Below are positions 18,604 to 28,210 of a stretch of DNA of 64,000 nucleotides, piece by piece. The stretch's first letter is position 1. Each line of letters opens with the position of its first letter. Origin of the DNA: Streptomyces sp. NBC_01276 (GTDB lineage Bacteria > Actinomycetota > Actinomycetes > Streptomycetales > Streptomycetaceae); contig NZ_CP108442.1 in assembly GCF_041435355.1 (NCBI RefSeq), positions 7,128,501 through 7,192,500 of the forward strand, read 5' to 3'. The translations under genes and the position numbers were made by a program. The notes under the pieces are model-generated. The model saw only the letters and a program-made list of their open reading frames with translations, did not search any database and was not told the origin of the DNA.

Positions 18604-19149
18604 GTGACTGATGAGCAGGAGCGGGTGCGGCCGTCGGGAGTGTGGGCCACTGCGTTGGGGGTGGCCAGGGTGCGGGCGCTGGAGACCGAGCGGGAGAACG
18701 CGCTGTTCCGCGACCCACTGGCACAGGCCTTCGCAGGTCGTGCTGCTCGGCGCCGGCATGGACAGCAGGGCCTTCCGGATGGACCGGCCCGAAGGCACCC
18801 GGCTGTTCGAGGTCGACACCGCAGCGCCACTGGACTTCAAGGCTTCGGTGCTGCGCCAGGAGAGGTCGTCGCACGCTGCGAGCGGATCACCGTCGCGGTG
18901 GATCTGCGTGAGGACCGGCCACGCGCGCTGGCCGCCGCAGGGCACGACCCGGCCGTGCCGACCGCGTGGATCGCCGAGGGACTACTGATCTATCTGCCCG
19001 ACGACCCGGTGGGCTGGCTGGCCGGGCACGGCTGGGCGGCCGACAGCCACACCCTGCGCGAGCGCGCCGCCGCCTACGGCCGCCCGATCAGTACCCCGCC
19101 GCAGCCCGAGGAGCGGCCCGGCGGACTGATCTCGGCGGTCCGCCGGTAG
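18604..19149 (+). pseudogene. Broken SAM-dependent methyltransferase (TIGR00027-like)
   Basis: Pieces of the family appear in order. The N-terminal segment is [27 protein letters not shown]. In another frame comes [33 protein letters not shown], the SAM-binding core. Back in the first frame come [19 protein letters not shown] and [18 protein letters not shown]-terminal GWLAGHGW piece follows. About 50 residues are lost before the SAM motif and about 60 before the last piece. The two frame changes and two deletions rule out function. A GTG at 18604 looks like the original start. Confidence 0.75.
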
Positions 19150-19639
19150 AGCGCCTCCCGGTTCCCTGGACGATCGATTCCAAGGGGGCCTGAAGAGTGG
19201 AGCCGGCTCGCGCGCGGCCGGCCGGTCATGCACGCACTGACTGCCCACGACCATCACCTCTTCGTCTGTGAGCGAGATCCTGCGCCAACGACTCCTGTTG
19301 GCGCAACCGAGAGTCACGCGACCGCACGAAGTGGACCCGGAGCCCGAGAACGGGCTCCGGCCCACGTCGTGTGATCCATGACGGACCGTCACGGCGTTCG
19401 GCGGGCGCACGGCGTTGGGCGAACGAGGTCGTGACGGGGAAGGCGAACGGAGCCCGCCGGAGCGGGGCAGGTCTTCCAACGTGGCAACCTGCCGTGGGCA
19501 ATGCGAAAATGGCGGTATCCCGTCGGCGCGGAAGCCCCGCCCACGGGGACGAAGACGGGTGGGCGCCGGCCGCCGGCAGGCGTCCCACCGGCGGATCACC
19601 AACGCGGAACCCTGGTCCCGCGAGCAGGTGAGGTGCCCC
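19150..19639. other. Intergenic, 490 bases with two hairpins
   Basis: No family-level coding is seen. A 9-base stem (TGCGCCAAC/GTTGGCGCA, 19281-19305) and a stronger hairpin at 19337-19360 are present. A 37-codon frame from GTG 19268 spans both hairpins but lacks a ribosome site or homology. Confidence 0.5.
19337..19360. terminator. Hairpin terminator candidate
   Basis: CCGGAGCCCG, loop AGAA, CGGGCTCCGG is a perfect 10-base stem with a GNRA-like tetraloop. The flanking GTGG/CCAC can extend it. It probably closes the remnant transcript upstream. Confidence 0.6.
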
Positions 19640-20587
19640 ATGTTCCACTTGTGGGTGCGCGCCGGCAAGGCGCGGAAACGGATACGTGGGCGCGCCGCAC
19701 GCCGCACCCCGGTCGAGGCGGGTGTGGTCGCGGCGGCCGTCCTGGCAGGTTCGGTGATCGCGGGCGGGACCGCCGCCGCCGAGATGCCGGCCAAGGTGCC
19801 GCAGGGCGCCAACCAATGCCGCGAGGGGTACGCGTGGCGCAAGACCACTTCCTGGGACCTCGTCTGTGTCCCACTCGCGGAGAGATATCTCGTCTACATC
19901 GACGCCATAAACGCTGGAGGACGCACGAATCACAACACGGGTGCGTGCCTGAGCGGATTCGTTCGCCGCGACGCCGTTCCCGGCGATGATGTATGCGTTG
20001 CGCCGGAGTCACGGCGCCGCGCGCGGGAGCAGAACAAGCTCGTGGCCTACGGGTGGGCGGGAACTGCCAGCCGGAACCCCGACAACCGCATCGTCCTCCA
20101 CCCCTTCAACCTGAGCGGCGACGTGTACACGATCACCAGCGGATACACGGACCCCAGGCATCCGCTCGTGGTGGACGTGTATGCGGCGAGCACCGCCGAC
20201 GAGATAAAGCTGGGCGTGTGGGGAAAACACCTCGGAAACAACCAGAAGTTCTGGTTCAGGGCGGCTCGCACCAGCGATGACAGCGTCTTTCAGAACAGCT
20301 TCGAGATAGTCGCGAAACACAGCGGGAAATGCCTGGACGTAACCTGGGCCAAGACGGAGAACGGCACGAGGGTCCAGCAATTCCGGTGCACCGGCAACAT
20401 CAACCAGAAATGGTACCTCTGGCGCCGCGGCGACAACCAATGGGAGATCCGCTCCCTCCAGAGCAACAAGTGCCTCGACGTCCACAGCCCGTCCCTCGGC
20501 GCACCACAGCTGGGTGCTTGGCTGCAGGTGTGGTCCTGCCACGGCTTCGCCAACCAGGCCTGGATCCTGCGGTCCGCCGGATACTAG
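19640..20587 (+). CDS. Secreted ricin-B-type lectin domain protein
   Basis: 315 residues. An Arg-rich N-terminus leads into a hydrophobic stretch (VEAGVVAAAVLAGSVIAGG) with cleavage likely after AAA near residue 47. Two copies of a short Cys-containing motif follow: CREGYAWRKTTSWDLVCV, and CLSGFVRRDAVPGDDVCV. These are common in actinomycete secreted proteins. The C-terminal 110 residues carry ricin-type beta-trefoil repeats with GKCLDV, NQKWYLW, NKCLDV and NQAWILR (QxW motifs), which bind carbohydrates. Its role is probably binding to wall or environmental glycans outside the cell. The ATG at 19640 has GAGGTG upstream. It is a monocistronic gene. Confidence 0.85.
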   Translation: MFHLWVRAGKARKRIRGRAARRTPVEAGVVAAAVLAGSVIAGGTAAAEMPAKVPQGANQCREGYAWRKTTSWDLVCVPLAERYLVYIDAINAGGRTNHNTGACLSGFVRRDAVPGDDVCVAPESRRRAREQNKLVAYGWAGTASRNPDNRIVLHPFNLSGDVYTITSGYTDPRHPLVVDVYAASTADEIKLGVWGKHLGNNQKFWFRAARTSDDSVFQNSFEIVAKHSGKCLDVTWAKTENGTRVQQFRCTGNINQKWYLWRRGDNQWEIRSLQSNKCLDVHSPSLGAPQLGAWLQVWSCHGFANQAWILRSAGY

Positions 20588-20739
20588 TGCCGCATCAGCC
20601 GACGTCTGCCCTGCCTCTGCGGTCGGGGCATGGACGCCGGCCGCCGGCCCGCTCTTCATGAGATCGAAGACCGCTTCGCCGCCATGGTCGAAGGTCGGTC
20701 GGCCGGGGACGAGGCCGACCGCTGGGCCGGCTCGCCCGG

Positions 20740-22047
20740 TCAGACGGCGTCGTCGTGGGCGAGCGCCAGGAGGCGGTCCAGGACGCGGGGACCGCCTGCC
20801 CGGACGCCGTCGTGTTCGAATTCGTCGGTGACCCACGTGCGCAGGCCGCGCACGGTCCGGGCGGTCTCCAACGAGTGGGCCGTGTCGACGTACATGTCGT
20901 CGTGGTAGACCGCGGCGGCGACCGGCACCTCGTTGGCGGCCAGCCGGGCCGGGTCGTAGAGCGGGGTCCAGCCGGTGCGCGCGGCGAGCAGTTCGGCGGT
21001 CTCGCGGAGCGGTTCGAGTGCCGGGTCGGTGGTGAAGTGCCAGGGGTGGATGCTCTCGCCGGTGAAGAACAGGGGCCCGTTCCCGGCGAGCGCCCCGGCG
21101 GCGTCGAAGCGGGGGTGTGCGGCGCGGACCCGTTCGGCGGCCCAGCCGGTGGGGGCGGCCGGGTCCTGGGCGTAGATGGCCTCGTGGAGCAGGGCGTAGA
21201 GCGGATGCCCGGCGAAGGAGAGCCGTTCGCGGACGGCCTCCAGGAAGGAGTCGGAGAGCGCGTGGCCGGCCGGGGTGCGGACGAACGCGTCCTCCAGCAG
21301 GTAGTGCAACTGGTGGCTGCCGTCCCCGGTGCCGAGGAGGATGCCGAGGGACTGGAACGCCTCGGGTGTCAGGCGGTGCCCGCCGGGCAGGGTGGTGCGG
21401 TGCTCGGCGAGGTGGGCGGCGATGCGGCGGGCGCGTTCCACGTCCATCGGGTAGCGGGCGTAGTGGGCGAGGTTCTTGCGTTCGACGCGGGGGAGGGCGG
21501 CGGCGTACACCTCGTCGGCGGTGGCGGTGAGGGACGGCAGGCCGCCGGTGATCAGGGCGGTCCGCAGACCCCCGGGCGCGGTGGTGAGGTAGTGGGTGGC
21601 GCAGAAACCGCCGAAGCTCTGGCCGAGCACCGTCCAGGGGGCGCCGCCGGTGAGGGCGGGCCGGATGGCCTCGCAGTCGCGGACGATGGAGTCGGCGCGG
21701 AAGTGCGAGAGGTACTCGGCCTGTCGGCCGGGTGTACCGCGCAGCGGCAGGGTCTGCCGGTTCGCGGGGGTGGAACGGCCGGTGCCGCGCTGGTCCAGGA
21801 GGAGCACGCGGTGGTCGCGCAGGGCCCGCTCCAGCCATGCCTGACGGCCGGTGAACCGGCGGGCGCCGAAGCCGGGGCCGCCCTCCAGGTAGAGCAGCCA
21901 GGGCAGGCCCTCGGGGTCCTTCCCGGTGGCGACGGCCTCGCGGGCGTAGAGCCCGATCCGCTCGCCGCCGGGGTCGTCGTGGTCCAGGGGGACCGTGAAG
22001 TGGTGGTCGGTGAGGACGACGCCGGGCTGGCGGTAGCTGGTGGTCAT
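20740..22047 (-). CDS. pip: Alpha/beta hydrolase, proline iminopeptidase-type
   Basis: 435 residues. Early motifs are LYLEGGPGFGARR (the HGGPG-type oxyanion region), LLLDQRGTGRSTP and the nucleophile elbow GQSFGG. This set is diagnostic of the proline iminopeptidase (S33) family. A cap region and a late Asp/His region follow, with HPW in ESIHPWHFTTDP. It should release N-terminal Pro or similar residues from peptides in the cytosol, though S33 proteins also include non-peptidase hydrolases. The start ATG has AGGGAAG upstream. It appears monocistronic. Confidence 0.85.
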   Translation of the reverse strand: MTTSYRQPGVVLTDHHFTVPLDHDDPGGERIGLYAREAVATGKDPEGLPWLLYLEGGPGFGARRFTGRQAWLERALRDHRVLLLDQRGTGRSTPANRQTLPLRGTPGRQAEYLSHFRADSIVRDCEAIRPALTGGAPWTVLGQSFGGFCATHYLTTAPGGLRTALITGGLPSLTATADEVYAAALPRVERKNLAHYARYPMDVERARRIAAHLAEHRTTLPGGHRLTPEAFQSLGILLGTGDGSHQLHYLLEDAFVRTPAGHALSDSFLEAVRERLSFAGHPLYALLHEAIYAQDPAAPTGWAAERVRAAHPRFDAAGALAGNGPLFFTGESIHPWHFTTDPALEPLRETAELLAARTGWTPLYDPARLAANEVPVAAAVYHDDMYVDTAHSLETARTVRGLRTWVTDEFEHDGVRAGGPRVLDRLLALAHDDAV

Positions 22048-22273
22048 ACGGCTTCCCTGGGTCTGCGGCGGTGCGGCCGGCCGGGATGCGGTCCGGCCGG
22101 CCGAGGGGTGCGCGGCGCCCTCGCGGCCGGGCCGAGTCTAGGCGGTCGCTCCGGGACCCGGCAGGGCTCACCCGTGGTGGGACACGCCCCTCCGTCGGCC
22201 TCGGCGCCGGGCCGGCCGGTCGGCCCCACGCTCCCCAGCGCCCCGTGGCGCGGGAGGTGCCGGGCGGGCGCCC

Positions 22274-22342
22274 GTCAGGCCGTCAGGCCGTGAGGCCCGT
22301 GAGGCCCGTGAGGCCCGTCAGGCCCGTGAGGCCCGTCAGGCC
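22274..22342. repeat. Tandem 8/9-base repeats at the 3' end of the YihY gene
   Basis: Two GTCAGGCC units are followed by five 9-base GTSAGGCCC units and a final GTCAGGCC. The last unit carries the stop codon of the adjacent minus-strand gene (TGA at 22338-22336). In another frame the array would encode Gly-Leu-Thr repeats. Confidence 0.85.
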
Positions 22343-23196
22343 GGTCCCGGGCCGGCGGGCGGAGGCGGGGGCGGCTCGGTGGGGAGGGTGCCGTCCGCGC
22401 GGAGGCGGCGCAAGGTGAGGTGCTCGTGCACCAGACGGCCCACCAGGGCCCCGCCGTACACCACGAACCCCACACCGACCAGCCAGGACTGGACCACCAG
22501 CAGGGTGCCGAAGGGGCCGTAGGTGACGGCGTTCGAGGCGATCAGGGGGGAGAAGACCAGCTGGGAGAAGACCCTGAGGCCGAGCAGCCCGAGACTGGTG
22601 GCCACGGCCCCCGGGAGCAGCGCGCGCCAGCGGACCCGGCCGCCCAGCAGGAGCCGCCCCGAGGTCCAGAAGAACAGGCAGGTGCCGGTCATGTCGGCGA
22701 CGGTGCCCAGGGCCGTGCCCAGCCAGTTGTGGGAGGGGGTCGGGATCCCGACGAGCAGCCCGAGGTAACAGACCAGCAGGGCGAGCCAGATCACGTGCCG
22801 CCACATGGTGTGCCAGCGGGCGGTCGGCAGGTCCCACACCTTCTCGTAACCGGTCTGCACGGCGGAGCCGAAGGTCAGGCCGAACACCGCGAGTGCCGCG
22901 AGGCCGAAGGCGGTGGTCCGTTCCAGCGCCAGGTCCGCCGCCCCGAACAGCAGCTCCACCCGGGCCCGCGAGGGCGCCGTCACCCCCAGGGCCTGGCCCA
23001 GCCAGCGGCCGAAGCCCGAGCCGCTGCCCGGCGCGGCCGCCGCGACGACGACCAGCAGCGGCACGAGCGTGAGGAACCCGAGGGCGGCGAACCCCATCGC
23101 CCGGTGCATCAGCTCGATCTCCCGGCCACGGCTCCAGGCCAGCCCCGCGGGCGAGCTCTGGAGACGGTCGTGGAGCTGCCGGAGGAACGAGGTCAC
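22336..23196 (-). CDS. YihY/BrkB-family inner-membrane protein
   Basis: 286 residues with about six membrane helices (ALGFLTLVPLLVVVAAAAPG, VIWLALLVCYLGLLVGI and others). It is typical of the UPF0761/YihY family, once mislabelled ribonuclease BN. Conserved features include HRAMGFAALGFLTLVP at the start, TYGPFGTLLVVQSWL in the middle and a proline-rich tail. The biochemical role of the family is unknown; a transport or envelope function is assumed. The stop is embedded in a tandem repeat array, so slippage there could lengthen the tail. Confidence 0.8.
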   Translation of the reverse strand: MTSFLRQLHDRLQSSPAGLAWSRGREIELMHRAMGFAALGFLTLVPLLVVVAAAAPGSGSGFGRWLGQALGVTAPSRARVELLFGAADLALERTTAFGLAALAVFGLTFGSAVQTGYEKVWDLPTARWHTMWRHVIWLALLVCYLGLLVGIPTPSHNWLGTALGTVADMTGTCLFFWTSGRLLLGGRVRWRALLPGAVATSLGLLGLRVFSQLVFSPLIASNAVTYGPFGTLLVVQSWLVGVGFVVYGGALVGRLVHEHLTLRRLRADGTLPTEPPPPPPAGPGPA

Positions 23197-23289
23197 GCCC
23201 CATCCCCTACCCGTACGGGCCCGCCGATTCCCGGAAGCGGCGCCGAAGTGGGCCCGAACGGGGTCGTTTCGGCCGCCCGGCGGCCGGAC

Positions 23290-24597
<1,308 letters not shown>

Positions 24598-24620
24598 CGT
24601 CGTCACCTCATCCAGGGCCA

Positions 24621-24638
24621 ACCGAACGTTCATTCGGT
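24621..24638. promoter_or_regulatory. TetR-type operator candidate before paaK
   Basis: ACCGAA-6-TTCGGT is a perfect interrupted palindrome 24 bases upstream of the chosen start. The sequence CGAACGTTCATTCG fits 13 of 14 positions of the CNAACGNNCGTTNG box I recall for Thermus PaaR, a TetR-family repressor that responds to phenylacetyl-CoA. The consensus is quoted from memory. Confidence 0.55.
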
Positions 24639-24716
24639 AGACTGCCGGACGCCGTCCCGTAAATCAATGACTCGAACGAGTGATCGTCCGCCCGCCCCGA
24701 CAGGCCGCGCCGGATC

Positions 24717-25009
24717 GTGCTGGTCACGCCCACGTCGTGGGCGGTGGACCTCCCCGTCACCGACGGGCAGCGGATGGCGGCGGCCCGCTCCGGGCGGCCG
24801 ACGCCGCCCTGCGGCAGGTCGCGGGCGAGGTCCTCGTGCTCGCCGGCGGCCTGGACGGCAACCCGGCCCCGGCCCTGGCGGCCCGGCTCGCCGAGCTGTT
24901 CCCGTACGGTGCCGTCGACGTCCAGCCGGGCGCCGGCCGCTTCCCGTGGCTGGACGACCCCGCCCGGTTCGCGGAGCGCGTCGAGCGCTTCCTCGCCACC
25001 GGCGGCTGA
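24717..25009 (+). pseudogene. Alpha/beta-hydrolase C-terminal fragment
   Basis: A short VLVTPTSWAVDLPVTDG piece in one frame is followed in another by LRQVAGEVLVLAGGLDGNP..VQPGAGRFPWLDDPARFAERVERFL. This is the typical end of alpha/beta hydrolases, with the acid (GGLDG) but Arg where the catalytic His usually stands (GAGRFPW). The nucleophile half is gone. It is read as a relic. Confidence 0.55.
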
Positions 25010-25085
25010 GCGGCGGCCGCCCCGCCGGAGGCGTACGGTCGAAGGAGGCGCCCCCGGCCGAGGAGCGCGAAGGGAGGCGGCGGCG

Positions 25086-25301
25086 ATGTCCGTCATCGAC
25101 CCGGCGGTATCGGTACGACTGAGCGCGTCGGACGCCCGACGCCTGTCAGCGCTGCTGGCCGAGGCGGCCCACCTGCTGGAGGACCCCGGCCCGCAGCGCA
25201 TGACCGACGCGCAGGCCGACGCCCTCGGCGGGAGCGCGAGCCGCACCGAACTGGCCGGCTGGGCCCGCACCCTCGCGGCGGAACTGAGGGCCCAGCGCTG
25301 A
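25086..25301 (+). CDS. Small conserved-type hypothetical protein
   Basis: 71 residues, with GGGAGG 8-9 bases before the ATG. It is mostly helical and amphipathic (SDARRLSALLAEAAHLLEDP, ELAGWARTLAAELRAQR), with no Cys, signal peptide or known motif. I do not recognise the family. Codon use is normal for the genome. Confidence 0.55.
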   Translation: MSVIDPAVSVRLSASDARRLSALLAEAAHLLEDPGPQRMTDAQADALGGSASRTELAGWARTLAAELRAQR

Positions 25302-25417
25302 GGCGTGCCCGGGATGCCGCCGTCCGATCCGGCGCCTCCGCCGCCCGCGACGCGCCCCTTCGGCCGGTGTACCGCCACGCGCCGGAACCGCGGTGTCGGG
25401 TCCCCCGCCCGGGGTGC

Positions 25418-27049
25418 TCAGCGTGCCGAGTCCGCCTCCGTGGCCACCGTCTTCGCCCAGCGGTAGTCCGCCTTCCCGCTCGGGGAGCGCTGGATGGCGT
25501 TCGTGAGCACCAGCTGGCGGGGGATCTTGTACCCCGCCAGCCGGGTGCGGCAGTGCCGCTGGATCTCCTCCAGCGTCGGCTCCGGCGCACCCTCGCGCAC
25601 CTGCACCACCGCCGCCACGTGGCTGCCCCAGGTCGGGTCCGCGACGCCCGCCACCAGGGCGTCGTACACGTCCGGATGCGACTTCAGCGCCTGCTCGACC
25701 TCCTCCGGGTAGACCTTCTCGCCGCCCGTGTTGATGCACTGCGAACCGCGCCCCAGCACGGTGACGATGCCCTGCTCGTCCACGGTCGCCATGTCGCCGA
25801 GCAGTACCCAGCGCTCCGCGCCCTTCCGGAAGAAGGTCTCCGCGGTCTTCGCCGGGTCGTTGTAGTACCCGAGCGGTACGTGCCCGCGCTGGGCGAGCCG
25901 GCCGGGCACGCCGACCCCCACCGGCTCGTGCGTCACCGGGTCCACCACCTGGGTGCGGTCGTTGACCTGGAGGCGGAAGCCCTTCTCCGGACCGGAGTCG
26001 TCCGTGGCCCGGCCGTTGGAACCGGACTCGGAGGAACCGAAGTTGTTCAGGAGCACCACGTTCGGCACGAGCCGCCGGAACTCCGCGCTCACCGTCTCCG
26101 ACATGATCGCCCCGGACGAGGAGACGCTGAACAGCGAGGACAGGTCGGTCCCCGCGAGCGGGCCGTTCAGGGCGTCGATCAGTGGCCGCAGCATCGCGTC
26201 GCCCACCAGCGAGACGCTCGACACCTTCTCCTTCTCGATCGTGCGCAACACCTCCTCCGGCACGTACTTGCGGTGGATGACCACCCGCTGGCCGTAGTTG
26301 AAGGCGATGAACGAGGTCAGGGTCGAGGTGCCGTGCATCAGCGGGGGAGCCGGGAAGAAGGTCAGGCCCGCCCCCCGCGCCGCGACCCGCTCGGCCAGTT
26401 CCTCGGGCCGCTTCACCGGCTCGCCCGAGGGCTCGCCGCCGAACAGGCCGGCGAAGAACAGGTCCTCGGCCCGCCACATGACGCCCTTGGGCATGCCGGT
26501 CGTGCCGCCCGTGTAGATGATGAACAGGTCGTCGGGGCTGCGCTCGGGGAAGCCGCGCTCCGCGGAGCCCGCGGCCTCGGCGGCCTCGTACGCCACCGGC
26601 GCGAGCGCCGGCTCCGGGGCGCCCTCGGGCGCCGGCCCGACCCGGATCAGGTGGCGCAGCCGCGGCGTCTGCGGCAGCGCGGCGGCCACCCGCTCCGTGA
26701 ACTCGCCCTCGAAGACGAGGGCCGCGAGATCGGCGTCGTTGTAGAGGTAGACCAGCTCCTCCTCCACGTAGCGGTAGTTGACGTTCACCGGAACGAGGCG
26801 GGCCTTCAGGCAGGCCAGGACGGTCTGGAGGTATTCGACGCCGTTGTAGAGGTGCAGTCCCAGGTGGTCGCCGGGCCCCAGTCCGCTGTCGAGCAGGTGG
26901 TGGGCGAGGCGGTTGGCCGCCGCGTCCAGTTCCGCGTACGTCAGGCGGCGTTCGGCGCCGGTTCCGGGGTGGTCCACGTACACCAGGGCCTCGCGGTCCG
27001 GGACCACGTCCACGACCGACTCGAACAGGTCGGCAAGGTTGTACTCCAC
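25418..27049 (-). CDS. fadD19: Acyl-CoA synthetase, FadD19-like
   Basis: 543 residues beginning VEYNLADLFESVVDVVPDRE, a start shared by actinobacterial steroid-side-chain acyl-CoA ligases. The ATP loop is IIYTGGTTGMPKGVMWRAED. The hinge is WVLLGDMATVDEQGIVTVLGR..CINTGGEKVYPEEVE, and the catalytic lysine is in SPSGKADYRW. The GTG at 27049 is chosen because AGGAGG lies just upstream; an ATG nine codons earlier lacks a site. It is divergent from an EchA19-like gene, as fadD19 and echA19 are in mycobacteria, where FadD19 loads C-24-branched sterol side chains on CoA. The steroid role here is inference from synteny. Confidence 0.85.
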   Translation of the reverse strand: MEYNLADLFESVVDVVPDREALVYVDHPGTGAERRLTYAELDAAANRLAHHLLDSGLGPGDHLGLHLYNGVEYLQTVLACLKARLVPVNVNYRYVEEELVYLYNDADLAALVFEGEFTERVAAALPQTPRLRHLIRVGPAPEGAPEPALAPVAYEAAEAAGSAERGFPERSPDDLFIIYTGGTTGMPKGVMWRAEDLFFAGLFGGEPSGEPVKRPEELAERVAARGAGLTFFPAPPLMHGTSTLTSFIAFNYGQRVVIHRKYVPEEVLRTIEKEKVSSVSLVGDAMLRPLIDALNGPLAGTDLSSLFSVSSSGAIMSETVSAEFRRLVPNVVLLNNFGSSESGSNGRATDDSGPEKGFRLQVNDRTQVVDPVTHEPVGVGVPGRLAQRGHVPLGYYNDPAKTAETFFRKGAERWVLLGDMATVDEQGIVTVLGRGSQCINTGGEKVYPEEVEQALKSHPDVYDALVAGVADPTWGSHVAAVVQVREGAPEPTLEEIQRHCRTRLAGYKIPRQLVLTNAIQRSPSGKADYRWAKTVATEADSAR

Positions 27050-27142
27050 CGTTCCTCCTGACCCGAAAGATCCCATGGCTGGGCTGCTCGGCGGTCATTA
27101 GAGCCGCGCCCGGCCCAACTGGGAAGGGTGCCGGCCAAAGAA

Positions 27143-27159
27143 TCTGACTGAGTGTCAGA
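27143..27159. promoter_or_regulatory. 17-bp palindrome in the fadD/echA divergent promoter
   Basis: TCTGACTGAGTGTCAGA has perfect 6-base arms. Its reverse complement matches TCTGATGCTGAGTCAGA, upstream of the ketosteroid dehydrogenase at 42498, at 14 of 17 positions. A common repressor is suggested. Confidence 0.65.
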
Positions 27160-27186
27160 AAACTATTGAACTGCACCCTCCCCTCC

Positions 27187-27200
27187 TGCAACCTGTTCTA
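27187..27200. promoter_or_regulatory. KstR-type box
   Basis: TGCAACCTGTTCTA fits every fixed position of the KstR consensus TnnAACnnGTTnnA, the TetR-family regulator of mycobacterial cholesterol genes. It sits 24 bases before the enoyl-CoA hydratase start. The consensus is recalled, not searched. Confidence 0.55.
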
Positions 27201-27223
27201 GGTCTTGAGACGGGAGGACGGCA

Positions 27224-28024
27224 ATGGGTGGGACGGAACACCTGACCGTGGACCGCCACGGCGCCACGCTGGTGCTCACCATGAACAGGCCGGAGGCGAA
27301 GAACGCGCTCTCGCTTCCGCTGCTCGTGGGGCTCTACGACGGCTGGCTGGAGGCCGACGAGGACGACACGGTCCGGTCGGTGGTCCTGACGGGCGCGGGC
27401 GGGGACTTCTGCGCCGGGATGGACCTCAAGGCGCTGGCCGGGAAGGGCATGGAGGGCGAGCGGTACCGCGACCGGCTCAAGGCCGACCCCGACCTCCACT
27501 GGAAGGCGATGCTCCGTCACCACCGTCCGCGCAAACCGGTGATCGCGGCGGTGGAGGGGTACTGCGTGGCGGGCGGTACCGAGATCCTCCAGGGCACCGA
27601 CATCCGGATCGCGGGGGAGGGGGCCACCTTCGGGCTGTTCGAGGTCAGGAGGGGGCTGTTCCCCATCGGGGGCTCCACGGTGCGGCTGCCGCGCCAGATC
27701 CCGCGCACGCACGCGCTGGAGATGCTGCTGACGGGACGGCCGTACGCGGCCGAGGAGGCGGCGCGGATCGGGCTGGTCGGCCGGGTCGTACCCGACGGTA
27801 CGGCCCTCGACGCCGCGCTGGAGACCGCGGAGCGGATCAACGCGTGCGGACCGCTGGCCGTCGAGGCGGTGAAGGCGTCCGTCTACGAGACCGCCGGGCT
27901 GACGGAGACGGAGGGGCTCGCCGCGGAACTGGCGCGGGGATGGCCGGTCTTCGACACCGCCGACGCGAAGGAGGGGGCACGGGCGTTCGCGGAGAAGCGG
28001 ACGCCGGTGTACCGGCGGGCCTGA
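27224..28024 (+). CDS. echA19: Enoyl-CoA hydratase, EchA19-like
   Basis: 266 residues of the crotonase fold. The oxyanion-hole segments are DFCAGMDLKALAG and the motif ending EGYCVAGGTEILQGTDIR. Both catalytic-loop acids typical of hydratases appear plausible (EILQGTD and FEVRRGLFP). It would hydrate a 2-enoyl-CoA in side-chain beta-oxidation. It is divergent from the FadD19-like gene across a 174-base promoter with two operator candidates. GGGAGGACGGCA before the ATG is a good ribosome site. It is probably co-expressed with the thiolase-type genes 186 bases downstream. Confidence 0.85.
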   Translation: MGGTEHLTVDRHGATLVLTMNRPEAKNALSLPLLVGLYDGWLEADEDDTVRSVVLTGAGGDFCAGMDLKALAGKGMEGERYRDRLKADPDLHWKAMLRHHRPRKPVIAAVEGYCVAGGTEILQGTDIRIAGEGATFGLFEVRRGLFPIGGSTVRLPRQIPRTHALEMLLTGRPYAAEEAARIGLVGRVVPDGTALDAALETAERINACGPLAVEAVKASVYETAGLTETEGLAAELARGWPVFDTADAKEGARAFAEKRTPVYRRA

Positions 28025-28210
28025 GCGGGCCGCGCGCAGCCGGGGAGGCGGCCCCGCGGGGCGGTCCCCCGCCCGCCCTTCCCCCTTCCCCGGGACCGGA
28101 ACCGGAACCGGCCCCGGACCCCCGGACCCCGTTGCGACGCCCGCCCGTACCTCCCCCGGCCGGCCACCCGGTCGGCGGAGCCGTTCCTCGCGAGAAATCG
28201 GAGATCCACC

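Noticed and set aside
16496..18874. A 792-codon minus-strand frame opposite the SARP gene
   Set aside because: Gly/Arg/Gln-rich sequence without motifs, antisense to clear NB-ARC and TPR coding.
19268..19381. 37-codon frame VSEILRQRLLLAQ... over two hairpins, considered as a leader peptide
   Set aside because: No ribosome site, no attenuation geometry and no following gene for it to control within reach.
27187..27201. Reading TTCTAG as a -10 with TTGAAC at 27166 as -35
   Set aside because: The spacing is about 24 bases, too long for a sigma-70 type promoter. The same bases fit a KstR box better.
28025..28210. GGAACC-type repeats between echA19-like and DUF35 genes, considered as a tandem array
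   Set aside because: Only two to three imperfect GGAACC units in GC-rich spacer; not distinguishable from compositional bias.
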